This document shows, in pieces, positions 1-7,663 of a DNA stretch of 48,342 bases; the stretch's first letter is position 1; each line of letters begins with the position of its first letter. A program made the translations under genes and the position numbers. The notes below the pieces were generated by a model. It searched no databases. It was not told the origin of the DNA and saw nothing but the letters and a program-made list of their open reading frames with translations. This DNA comes from Phycisphaerae bacterium (lineage in GTDB: Bacteria; Planctomycetota; Phycisphaerae; UBA1845; Fen-1342): NCBI GenBank assembly GCA_023128695.1, contig JAGMDK010000260.1, positions 1 through 48,342 on the forward strand. Direction: 5' to 3'.

Positions 1-243
1 ATCAGCTTTCAGCGGTCAGCCATTTGCGCTGTTCGGCGAGCAGGTGCCTAACAGCAGTCATGTTGTCGCGTTGCTCTCAATAACACGTTATTTTGACATT
101 CGGTCGCTATCTGCTCGACTTTCGGCTGATCGCTGATTGCTGACCGCTGAATGCTTACGTCAATTATATAAACCTCGTCAAAGGTATCCATCTGAGCCTC
201 TTGACATAATGACCGTACGCGATCATGCGATACGCAGGAGAAC

Positions 244-383
244 GGGAGGGCGAAGCTCCCACGGGAGGGCGAAGCTCCCGCTGAGCCAGGCTCGGCAATG
301 TGTGCCACTGCTCTTGAGCAGTGTTTAGCTTGACGGGGTGGACCGAGATTATTCAGAAACACTGCTCAAGAGCAGTGGCACAC
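244..383. repeat. Repeat families A and B in a gene-free start region
   Basis: The first 417 bases hold no gene I can support. Positions 244-288 carry two tandem units of family A (core GGGAGGGCGAAGCTCCC), and 301-323 plus 359-383 carry an inverted pair of family B (core GTGCCACTGCTCTTGAGCAG). Both families recur at 7.4-7.7 kb and A again at 9.15 kb, so they are dispersed elements. Each B unit is itself palindromic around CTCTTGAG. The segments 3-22 and 118-150 are also loosely inverted copies of a TCAGCGGTCAGC-type sequence. Short open frames across this region are made of repeat sequence and are not credible genes. Confidence 0.75.
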
Positions 384-417
384 CAACCCGTCAATTGAAT
401 TGTGGCAGAACACTAGT

Positions 418-672
418 TTAGAGGAACTGCCGCGCGGCCAGGTGCAGCAGGTAGAACGCCAGCGCGATCAGCGTCATCCCGACCACGATGTTGACGAAGG
501 TGATCGCCGTGGCACGGGCCATGCGGTGCATGCTGTGAACGCGGGTGGCACGATAGACGGTCGCCACGCACGCCACTAGCGGCAGCAGCATCCACAGCCG
601 CGCGCCGGCCGGCAGGTCGAGCGGGTGGATGAACGGCCACCCCAGGAGCAGCAGGGCGGGCAGCATCGTCAT
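418..672 (-). CDS. Small hydrophobic membrane protein, unknown function
   Basis: An 84-residue protein starting MTMLPALLLLGW with hydrophobic stretches at about 3-15, 26-43 and 55-77, so it is probably an integral membrane protein with two or three spans. The start at 672 is chosen because its ATG overlaps the stop of the upstream gene as ATGA, a sign of translational coupling. A longer open frame upstream lies inside the neighbour in another frame and is rejected. I do not recognise the family. The pairing with a DUF6677-like membrane protein suggests that the two act together in the membrane. Confidence 0.7.
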   Translation of the reverse strand: MTMLPALLLLGWPFIHPLDLPAGARLWMLLPLVACVATVYRATRVHSMHRMARATAITFVNIVVGMTLIALAFYLLHLAARQFL

Positions 673-1202
673 GAGCTGCTCTCCTGCTTGGGCGTGCTGC
701 TGGCCGCCGCGGGCTCGGGCTCCAGTTCGCGATGGAACGTCGGCAGCCCCCCGGTTTGGGCGCGCGAGATCGCGTCGAGGATCGCCAGGAGGTTGAGCAG
801 CCCGGCCGTGGCCAGGTAAATTTGGGCCATGTCGGACTCGGGGTAGTACGCGACGTACTGGGAGCGCCGCGTGACCCATTGTTTGTGTTCTTCACTTTGC
901 TGGCCGTGCGTCGGTTGCGGAGGGATGGAATCGAAATTCAACTCCGCGAGGATGCCTTGCTCGATCTTTTGGCTGATGAGATAGCCGGGCACTGTGTAGC
1001 CACCGACACCCAGCTCGGCCAGGAACAGCCACTTGTTGGTCCGCGGGTTGACGGAATTGACCACGCCCCCCACGGCCAGCCCGGTCAGGTATGGGAAGCT
1101 GATCGCCACGAAGAAAACGAGCGCGAGCCGGCGATGTCCGAGCATAAAGTGCCCGGCCCCCGGCAGAATCCAGGTTAGCAACCCGGCTTGGATCGATTTC
1201 AT
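669..1202 (-). CDS. DUF6677-like planctomycete membrane protein
   Basis: A 177-residue protein beginning MKSIQAGLLTWILPGAGHF. The early Gly-Ala-Gly-His motif after a hydrophobic helix, followed by further spans at about 25-45 and 55-75, fits the small membrane proteins filed as DUF6677 in planctomycetes. Function is unknown. The start at 1202 is preferred over the longer frame to 1310 because homologues begin at the M-K-x-x-x-A-G-L-L segment. The C-terminal third is soluble and Pro/Glu/Ser-rich. The stop overlaps the next gene by four bases, so the pair is one transcription unit on the minus strand. Confidence 0.75.
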   Translation of the reverse strand: MKSIQAGLLTWILPGAGHFMLGHRRLALVFFVAISFPYLTGLAVGGVVNSVNPRTNKWLFLAELGVGGYTVPGYLISQKIEQGILAELNFDSIPPQPTHGQQSEEHKQWVTRRSQYVAYYPESDMAQIYLATAGLLNLLAILDAISRAQTGGLPTFHRELEPEPAAASSTPKQESSS

Positions 1203-1396
1203 GGTCGTGTCTTTGCTATCTGTCGGCACGTTGATCACTCCAGGCACGGAATAGTCGAGCAGTATAGGAGTCCCAGGCATTACTCGCAACGCCGAGAACA
1301 AAGGCGGCAAGGGGGGGCGGAAGGGTTCAGGGTTCAGGATTCAGGGTTGAACCGCCAAGGCGCCAAGAGCGCCAAGGTGGCCGAGGGTTCGGGATT

Positions 1397-1456
1397 GTAG
1401 GGTGCGTTTTAACGCACCGTCGTCGTCATAGATGGTGCGTCAAGACGCACCCTACG
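1397..1456. repeat. Repeat family F, inverted pair
   Basis: Two hairpin-forming units face each other: GGTGCGTTTTAACGCACC near 1400-1418 and GGTGCGTCAAGACGCACC near 1434-1451, each flanked by TAGGG/CCCTA. The segment just before (about 1320-1380) is low-complexity sequence of GGTTCAGG and CGCCAAGG units. The pair lies immediately behind the stop codon of the gene at 1460 and could act as its transcription end, but it has no T-run. Confidence 0.7.
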
Positions 1457-1459
1457 AGG

Positions 1460-1981
1460 CTACACGGGCATATCCGCTTGTTCGCCCTCCCCTTTGACCC
1501 CTTTGAAGGATGAAGTTTCCAGACAGATCATCCGATTGGCATCATTTGCAATCCTTCCGATGGCCTTGGCGCGCTCCATCGTGGCTTTCGACACTTTCTT
1601 GACGGTTATCGTGTCTCTCAGCTTATCAATGGTGTCCCGAAGACCCGAGAGGGCCTGCTTGGCAGCTTGCAGTGGGTCTACTTCTTCAGACGTTGGGAGG
1701 CCGTGCTTCTTAAGCTCCTCGGATAGGAGTACTTGAAGCGTTTCGTAGATGGCGACAGGGCAGTGAATCTGTTTTATCATTCCCTCAGAACCGATGAAGC
1801 CCCACAGCACCTTGTGATCTTTGTCGCGCGCGGTCACCCGAACACCATTTAGAACTGGCTCAAATACGATTTCCCCCGGAATCCTCCGATTGGGAGAGAT
1901 GTCTCGATCTGCGATTGTGTCACCAGCGACCTCCAACTGCTGATCGAAGGTCTTTCCGAATAGATCTGGATCGTGCGCCAT
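1460..1981 (-). CDS. Conserved-looking hypothetical protein
   Basis: A 173-residue soluble protein without signal peptide or membrane span. The N-terminal half (about 25-85) looks like a mixed alpha/beta domain with hydrophobic strands; the middle (about 85-130) is helical and Leu/Lys/Asp-rich and may form a short coiled coil. I do not recognise a family. The start is firm: an AGGAGG ribosome binding site stands five bases before the ATG. It lies 118 bases downstream of the exonuclease gene on the same strand and may be cotranscribed. It ends with TAG, showing that TAG is an ordinary stop in this genome. Confidence 0.65.
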   Translation of the reverse strand: MAHDPDLFGKTFDQQLEVAGDTIADRDISPNRRIPGEIVFEPVLNGVRVTARDKDHKVLWGFIGSEGMIKQIHCPVAIYETLQVLLSEELKKHGLPTSEEVDPLQAAKQALSGLRDTIDKLRDTITVKKVSKATMERAKAIGRIANDANRMICLETSSFKGVKGEGEQADMPV

Positions 1982-2099
1982 GGTTACCTCCTGGTAGTAT
2001 CTTTGCTCGAAGACAGGCGACAGCCCGAGAAGCAGAAGCGGGGCGTCGACGACCTGTGTCTTGTTCGGGATGCCGCTCAGGGCGATGACGGCCCACTTT

Positions 2100-3401
2100 C
2101 TAATCTGTGCTCACGCCCACCATCTGCCAGAACACGGGTTCGGCGATGATTCGCACGCCGTATCGCCTTGCCATTTCAGTCTTTCCGGACATCGAGTCGG
2201 GGTCTGCCGCCACCAAGTAATTGAGTTTCTTCGTCACGTTTCCTTTGACCACCATTCCCTTTTCCGTGGCAATCCTCTCAGCGCGTGCGCGCGTCACAGG
2301 ATCACCGTTGATACAGCAACCTAGTTGGCCCGTGAAACAGATCGTTTCTCCCTCGAGACTCCTTGCACTCGGTATTGCGGCAGTCGTACGGGTGTCCGCA
2401 TGCCCTGATTGGCACATCGCTGCATCAGCAAGCATCGAGGAGAGTCGCTCTTCCGACACGTTAAGGAGGTGTCGAACGTCATTCAGATCCTTTCGCTCGG
2501 ACTCGGTCAGAATCCCGTCCGCCAGCGCCACGCGCGTGAGATCGTCAACGTATTGTTCGTGTGCGGCAATCGCTTCATCACGAGCAATGCCGAATTCGCT
2601 GGCGATCGATGCAAGCGCGTCCACCTCCTCTGCGGTAACGCGCCGGTCCTCCAGCACTCTATCAAGAAGGGCGATGTACTCGTCCATCTCCGGCGTCGCG
2701 TCATTCGCTGGCGGAAGCTTTGCCAACAAACGCGAAATGTAAGATGGCTCGTTTTCACTCCGAGCGGTAGCTTCCTCTCGTCGGCATGTTCTACCACTCG
2801 AAGGCATGGCCGGCCAACGACTCTCTCCCGTCAGTACTCCCGCGACTCCTAGAGCATCGAGGTCGGATGGTGAAACCGACTTGGCGCCCTGAAGCCTTCG
2901 AATACACGCAAACAGCAGCGATGCGGTAGCACGTGCGTCATGCACGGCCGAATGCGCGTGCGGAATCGTAATCCCAAAGTGCTCGCAGACTTGGCCGAGC
3001 CTGCGACTTGGAATACTCGGATCGGCTGCACGTGCGAGCCGCATAGTGCAAAGGTGCGGAAAAGTCGGTGTCGCGACACCCGCTCGCTCTATCTCTGATC
3101 TGACAAAAGTCATGTCAAAGCGGACATTGTGTGCGGTAAAAACCGCCCCTGCGAGACGTTGCAAGACGTCTCCTACAACGTCCGTGAACTCAGGCGCAAG
3201 CCGCAACTGTCGCGCGGAAATGCCGTGTATCTGGGTGGGGCCGGCGTCCCGGCGTGGATTGACCAAAGTCACGTACTCGTCAAGAACTCGTCCACCATTG
3301 TCCAGGCGCACGATGGCAATCTCGACCACGCGATCGTTCTTCGCTGGAGAAAAACCCGTTGTCTCAACATCCACCACGGCGAACTCGACATCGACTGCCA
3401 T
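2100..3401 (-). CDS. DnaQ-like 3'-5' exonuclease with TerB-like and BRCT domains
   Basis: A 433-residue three-domain protein. Residues 5-170 form a DEDDh exonuclease: FAVVDVETTGFS holds the first two acidic residues, AHNVRFD is motif II, and HSAVHDARAT is the His/Asp motif III. Residues about 235-335 are acidic and helical with two repeated units containing DGILTESERKDL, like a TerB-type tellurite-resistance domain. Residues 348-433 are a BRCT domain (ETICFTGQL, KKLNYLV, A-x-x-Y-G-V), similar to that of DNA ligase. It probably trims DNA in a repair or nucleotide-damage setting; the exact role is unknown. GGAG stands ten bases before the start. Confidence 0.85.
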   Translation of the reverse strand: MAVDVEFAVVDVETTGFSPAKNDRVVEIAIVRLDNGGRVLDEYVTLVNPRRDAGPTQIHGISARQLRLAPEFTDVVGDVLQRLAGAVFTAHNVRFDMTFVRSEIERAGVATPTFPHLCTMRLARAADPSIPSRRLGQVCEHFGITIPHAHSAVHDARATASLLFACIRRLQGAKSVSPSDLDALGVAGVLTGESRWPAMPSSGRTCRREEATARSENEPSYISRLLAKLPPANDATPEMDEYIALLDRVLEDRRVTAEEVDALASIASEFGIARDEAIAAHEQYVDDLTRVALADGILTESERKDLNDVRHLLNVSEERLSSMLADAAMCQSGHADTRTTAAIPSARSLEGETICFTGQLGCCINGDPVTRARAERIATEKGMVVKGNVTKKLNYLVAADPDSMSGKTEMARRYGVRIIAEPVFWQMVGVSTD

Positions 3402-3415
3402 ATTGGTGTTACTCC

Positions 3416-3526
3416 TTAGTAGACGATGCGCGTGTCGAGCAGCGCCGATGGCCGTCCGGCGCGAGCGGCCGGGGCGGCCTCACGTTTGGCGGCGGTCCGT
3501 TTGATGGAAGTACGTTTGCGGGCCAT
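3416..3526 (-). pseudogene. Severed N-terminus of a site-specific DNA methyltransferase
   Basis: A 36-codon frame runs from an ATG through a Lys/Arg/Ala-rich leader (MARKRTSIKRTAAKR) to the residues SALLDTRIVY, then stops with TAA. From family knowledge, DNA adenine/cytosine methyltransferases of the N6/N4 type often start with such a basic leader followed by LLDTRVIYCGDNLEQL, the entry to their first conserved motif. The break falls exactly before the expected Cys-Gly-Asp. The exonuclease gene begins 14 bases after the stop. I read this as the 5' stump of a methyltransferase whose body was replaced; a functional 36-residue peptide is possible but less likely. Confidence 0.6.
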
Positions 3527-3790
3527 GGCGTTAGTCTATGCGAGGTGTTGTGCAATGGCCAATCCGAGGAAGAAAGAGGACATTCTACTTATCATTGGCG
3601 CGTTTCGCCGTCGCGGACGGGCACGCACAAGCTCCGTTTCCTCCTCGCTCCAGGTGACCAGGGCAGCCAAGCGTTCTCGACTCGCGTACGCCCGTCGCCT
3701 GCGACGCTTGTGCACGCCACCCGACGGGGCTCTGAGCGCGCATCGCCTATTTGTCCATAACGATATGGCGACACACACAGCTCTGTCGAA

Positions 3791-5716
3791 TTGTCTCGTG
3801 TTCGGGCAGAATACGTCTCCGTGGAAGATGAACGTGTGTCAAACTTGCCGCCGTCACCGGCCGAGCCGACGGAGGAGACTCCGCCGCGGACGCTGAGTCG
3901 CTTTATCGGGCATCTGAGCGCCGGGTACTGTCGGCTGCGCGCATCCGGCCGTGTTTCCGCTACGAACTCGGTTGTGATTGATGAACGGCTACAGACGCTG
4001 CTGTTGGCCGAGGCGGCGGTCCGTTACAGCGCGGACGACGCGGCCTGCCCGCCGCAGATTGTCGTCCTGGGGCCGACCCAGACCGGCAAGAGCACGCTGG
4101 TGAACTTGCTGCTCGGCAGCAGCGTCGCGGAGGTCAGTCCGCTGGCCGGTTTCACCGTGCATCCGGAGGGATTCTGGAATTCAACGGGTCCGCCAAGCGA
4201 TACTTGGGTCGCCACCTTGTTCCCGGGTTGGCAACGCCGTGAGCCCCGAGAACTCGACCGTGCGGACTTCGCGGCTTTCGCCCTGACGCCGGTCCGGTCG
4301 TCCGCGGTGGCGATCTCCGAGCAGAACCTGTTCGGCGGGGCGGAGCAACTGCCTTCCTGCGTCGTGTGGGACACCCCTGATTTCGACTCATTGGCGGCTC
4401 GCCGCTACGCACGGGGGGTGTTGGAAACCGCCGCACTGGCCGACGTCCATATTCTGGTTCTCAGCAAGGAGAAGTACTCCGATCTCTCGGTCTGGCACCT
4501 GCTGGAGCTGGTCGAGCCGCTGGCCCGCCCCCTGATTATCTGCCTCAACAAGCTTACTCCGGATGCCGAGGAAGCGGTCAGCGACTCTCTTCGCCGCCGA
4601 CTTTCTGAGCATGGCCGGGCCTGGGGCGACGTCCCGATCATTACTCTGCCCTACGATCCAACGCTCGCGACGGGTTGCTCAGCGGCCTCGGCGGAGTTGG
4701 TGCGGCGATTGCGGAACGCGGTCCTGGATCGCTTGAGCACCGTCACCGACCGGCCCGACATCCCCCCCCGGGCAGCCGGCGTGCGGGCGCTTCTTCGGCG
4801 ACACTGGGAGGCCTGGCTCGCGCCGGTCCAGGCCGAGCACGAGGCCGTCGAGCAATGGCAACGCATGGTGACGGCCGCCGCGACAAAATTCATGGAGGCG
4901 TATCAGCGTGACTACCTGGACCACCCGCAGCGCTACGACAGCTTCCGGCGGGCCTCGGTCGAACTGCTCAATCTGCTCGAAATACCACGAGTCGGCGGGT
5001 TGATGGCCCGCACCCGGCAGGTTCTTACGTGGCCGGCCCGCCAACTCATGGCCGCCGGGCACTCCTGGTGGCACCGGCGTCGCAAATCCGGCGGCATGGT
5101 TCACAGCCTGGGGGCCGAAGCAACCGTGCTCGTCGACACAATGGCGGCCTTGCTGGCTGGGCTCCAACGGGACGTAGTACGGCGTTGCTCGCCGACCTCA
5201 CCGGCCTACGCCGTCTGGCAGGCGCTCGAACTCAAGCTGGAGGCCGAGCAGGAGCAATTGCATCAGACATTCGACCGGGCGATTCACGCGCACCATGAAC
5301 AGGTCACTTCTGAAATTCGCACGGCGGCGAATAGCCTTTACGAGGAGTTGCAAAAGCACCCGGCCCGGCTCAACACCCTGCGGACGGCCCGGGCGACAAT
5401 CGACCTCGGCTCCATTCTGCTCCTGGTCAAGACCGGGGGGCTCTCGCCGTTGGACGCGGTTTGGGCACCGGCGGCGTTCGCACTGACCTCATTATTGATG
5501 CAAGGAGTCGCCGGACTCGAGTTGGGACGTGTGGACCGGTCCCTCAAGGCACGACAACGCCAGGCGGTGGAGGAAGAACTCGTACAAAAGACCCTGGTAC
5601 GCGAATTGAACGACCTGGTGACCAATCTCGAAGACGCCGGCCTATTTGCAATTACGCGTGAGCACCTGCAAGCGTCCACGCAGGCGCTGGAAACCTGGGA
5701 GAGAGCCGATGAGTGA
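3791..5716 (+). CDS. Dynamin-like / HSR1-type GTPase, first of a pair
   Basis: A protein of up to 641 residues with a P-loop GPTQTGKS at 94-101, a G3 motif in WDTPDFD, and a G4-like CLNKLTPD. After the G domain come long helical regions, a basic patch (WWHRRRK) and a hydrophobic segment near 540-570, as in membrane-acting dynamin-like or YfjP/HSR1-type GTPases. The start is uncertain: the full frame opens with TTG at 3791, while GTG codons at 3821 and 3836 are equally possible and none has a clear ribosome binding site. The stop overlaps the next GTPase gene by eight bases, so both are made from one message and probably work as a complex. Confidence 0.8.
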   Translation: MSRVRAEYVSVEDERVSNLPPSPAEPTEETPPRTLSRFIGHLSAGYCRLRASGRVSATNSVVIDERLQTLLLAEAAVRYSADDAACPPQIVVLGPTQTGKSTLVNLLLGSSVAEVSPLAGFTVHPEGFWNSTGPPSDTWVATLFPGWQRREPRELDRADFAAFALTPVRSSAVAISEQNLFGGAEQLPSCVVWDTPDFDSLAARRYARGVLETAALADVHILVLSKEKYSDLSVWHLLELVEPLARPLIICLNKLTPDAEEAVSDSLRRRLSEHGRAWGDVPIITLPYDPTLATGCSAASAELVRRLRNAVLDRLSTVTDRPDIPPRAAGVRALLRRHWEAWLAPVQAEHEAVEQWQRMVTAAATKFMEAYQRDYLDHPQRYDSFRRASVELLNLLEIPRVGGLMARTRQVLTWPARQLMAAGHSWWHRRRKSGGMVHSLGAEATVLVDTMAALLAGLQRDVVRRCSPTSPAYAVWQALELKLEAEQEQLHQTFDRAIHAHHEQVTSEIRTAANSLYEELQKHPARLNTLRTARATIDLGSILLLVKTGGLSPLDAVWAPAAFALTSLLMQGVAGLELGRVDRSLKARQRQAVEEELVQKTLVRELNDLVTNLEDAGLFAITREHLQASTQALETWERADE

Positions 5717-7409
5717 TCCGTTCGCGGCTCTGGTAACGCGCACCCGGGCGTGGTTCGAGCAAGCTCACGCTGCTGACTGGCTCGACGACGCCGACTTGGA
5801 CCGGTTGGCCGCGGTCGAGCAAGGCACGCCCGCCGATCTGTTCGTCGATCGACAGATGCGCCCCTTGGTGGTCGCGTTCTTCGGCGGTACCGGCGTGGGC
5901 AAGAGCAGTCTGCTGAACCGGATCGCGGGTGAGACCATCGCGCGCACCGGCGTCGAGCGGCCCACCTCACGCGAAGTGACGGTCTTCGTTCATGAGTCGG
6001 TGGAGCTGGCCGACTTGCCGCCTGAACTGCCGATCGACACCGTACACATCAAACGGCACACCTCCGACGCTCACCGTGACGTGCTCTGGATCGACGCCCC
6101 CGACATCGACAGCACCGAGGAAGCCAACCGGCGCTGTGCCCTGGCGTGGCTGCCACACGTGGACCTCGTGTGCTACGTGGTCAGTCCCGAACGCTACCGC
6201 GACGACGTCGGCTGGCGCGTCTTGCGGGAGCGCGGCCACAAGCACGGCTGGATGTTCGTTCTCAACCGTTGGGACGAGGGCGACCCCACGCAGGTCGAGG
6301 ACTTCTCAAACATGCTGGCCGACGCCGGTTTCCAGGACCCGCTGCTGCTGCCAACTTGCTGTGCCCCCGGAAAGACGCTCCCATCGCCCGATCAGTTTGA
6401 CCAGCTCCAGACCCTGCTCGGCGATCTGCTTGAGGCCCATGGCGTGCGGGAGCTGACTCGCCTGGGGCATCGAGCCCGCCTGCAAGAATTACGCCGCGCG
6501 CTCCAGGCCGCCCAGGAACACTTGGGCGAAGAGGCGCGCTGGGGACAACTCGCCGAGACGTGCCGGAAAAGCTGGCAGTCGGCGGCCGAAACCATCGCCG
6601 AGGGGGCCGAGTGGTCTCTGCGGGCCGTGGCGGGACGCTTTGGCGCGAACGCCGGTACGATTTGGGAGCAGCTCCGACGCCGCCTGTCGGCTGCGCCCGG
6701 CACGAAGTCCGACCAGGAAGGGGCCGAGCCGAAAGCGGCCGACGTCGTCCTGCTCGATCAGCTTACCGGGCATCTGTGGGATGACTGGACCCAATCCAAG
6801 CTCCAGGCCTGCCTCGACGCGACCGAAGTCAGTGCTCGCCGAGCCGGCTTGGCGGCCGTGCCGGTGCGGCGGAAATTGGACGCGGTGGGAGACTCAGCCG
6901 GCACCAGGGTCACGGAGTTCTTACATGATCATGTGCGGGCGGCGTTTGCGCGTCCCGGAAACACCCTGACGCGCATTACCCGCCGCCTCACTGGTTTCCT
7001 GATGGCTTTCCTGCCGGCGTTGGCTCTGTTGTGGGTCGCCTGGGCGGTGGTGGTGGGGTATTACAAAGCGGTGCACGGGGAGGAGTCGTTCCGCGGGCTC
7101 GACTTGGCGCTTCATAGCATCCTGCTGGTACTGATTGCCTGGGCGGTACCGTTCACGATCGACCGTTTGCTGCGGCCGTCTCTCGAACGAACCGCCCTGG
7201 GCGCCCTGCGGGCGGGGCTGCTGGCTGGGCTGGACGACGTCGGTTGCGAGCTGGAGCAGGCCCTGGCCGGCGCGACGGCGGAGGCCCACGACTATCAGCA
7301 GCACTCCCGCGCGCTGCTCACCGAGGTCGCCGGCTTATTGATCAAGCCGATCGACGCCCGCGCCCCCGCCCTGGCCCGACTCATGGCACAGACGCAGACT
7401 GCGGCATAA
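5709..7409 (+). CDS. Dynamin-like GTPase with C-terminal membrane hairpin, second of a pair
   Basis: A 566-residue protein with P-loop GGTGVGKS at 59-66, a conserved threonine in ERPTSREVT, G3 in LWIDAPDID and a G4 variant VLNRWDEG. Residues about 430-455 and 470-490 are two hydrophobic helices separated by a short loop, which form a membrane hairpin. The rest is helical. The ATG at 5709 lies inside the end of the preceding GTPase gene (ATGAGTGA). Family knowledge places such proteins in membrane remodelling or stress response; the substrate is unknown. Sequence similarity to the first GTPase appears limited to the G domain. Confidence 0.85.
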   Translation: MSDPFAALVTRTRAWFEQAHAADWLDDADLDRLAAVEQGTPADLFVDRQMRPLVVAFFGGTGVGKSSLLNRIAGETIARTGVERPTSREVTVFVHESVELADLPPELPIDTVHIKRHTSDAHRDVLWIDAPDIDSTEEANRRCALAWLPHVDLVCYVVSPERYRDDVGWRVLRERGHKHGWMFVLNRWDEGDPTQVEDFSNMLADAGFQDPLLLPTCCAPGKTLPSPDQFDQLQTLLGDLLEAHGVRELTRLGHRARLQELRRALQAAQEHLGEEARWGQLAETCRKSWQSAAETIAEGAEWSLRAVAGRFGANAGTIWEQLRRRLSAAPGTKSDQEGAEPKAADVVLLDQLTGHLWDDWTQSKLQACLDATEVSARRAGLAAVPVRRKLDAVGDSAGTRVTEFLHDHVRAAFARPGNTLTRITRRLTGFLMAFLPALALLWVAWAVVVGYYKAVHGEESFRGLDLALHSILLVLIAWAVPFTIDRLLRPSLERTALGALRAGLLAGLDDVGCELEQALAGATAEAHDYQQHSRALLTEVAGLLIKPIDARAPALARLMAQTQTAA

Positions 7410-7410
7410 C

Positions 7411-7663
7411 GGGAGGGCGAGGCTCCTGCCGAGCCAAGCCGTGTGCCACTGCTCTTGAGCAGTGCCCAAGCGACCGCCGGTCAGAAAAGACACTGCTCAA
7501 GAGCAGTGGCACACACGCCGAGCGGGAGGGCGAGGCTCCTGCCGAGCCAGGGGCGCCACGGCCCACGGGAGGGCGAGGCTCCTGCCGAGCCGGGGGCGCC
7601 ACGGCTCAGCAGGAGCTTCGCCCTCCCCTTGGCCACGGCTCAGCGGGAGCTTCGCCCTCCCTT
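7411..7663. repeat. Cluster of repeat families A and B
   Basis: Between the convergent GTPase and activator genes lie family A units (core GGGAGGGCGAGGCTCCTGCC) at 7411-7436, 7524-7550 and 7567-7591 in one orientation and at 7603-7627 and 7637-7662 in the other, plus an inverted pair of family B at 7441-7464 and 7491-7514. The last A unit extends into the activator gene and provides its final six codons and stop. The dense inverted arrangement would form strong hairpins and may end transcription from both sides. Confidence 0.85.

Noticed and set aside
48-362. Short open frames in the first 400 bases
   Set aside because: They consist of families A and B and have no ribosome binding site or credible protein features.
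3536-3778. An 80-codon minus-strand frame before the methyltransferase stump
   Set aside because: Composition is random-looking and Arg-rich with no binding site or motif; the region is treated as an intergenic stretch with nothing I can name.
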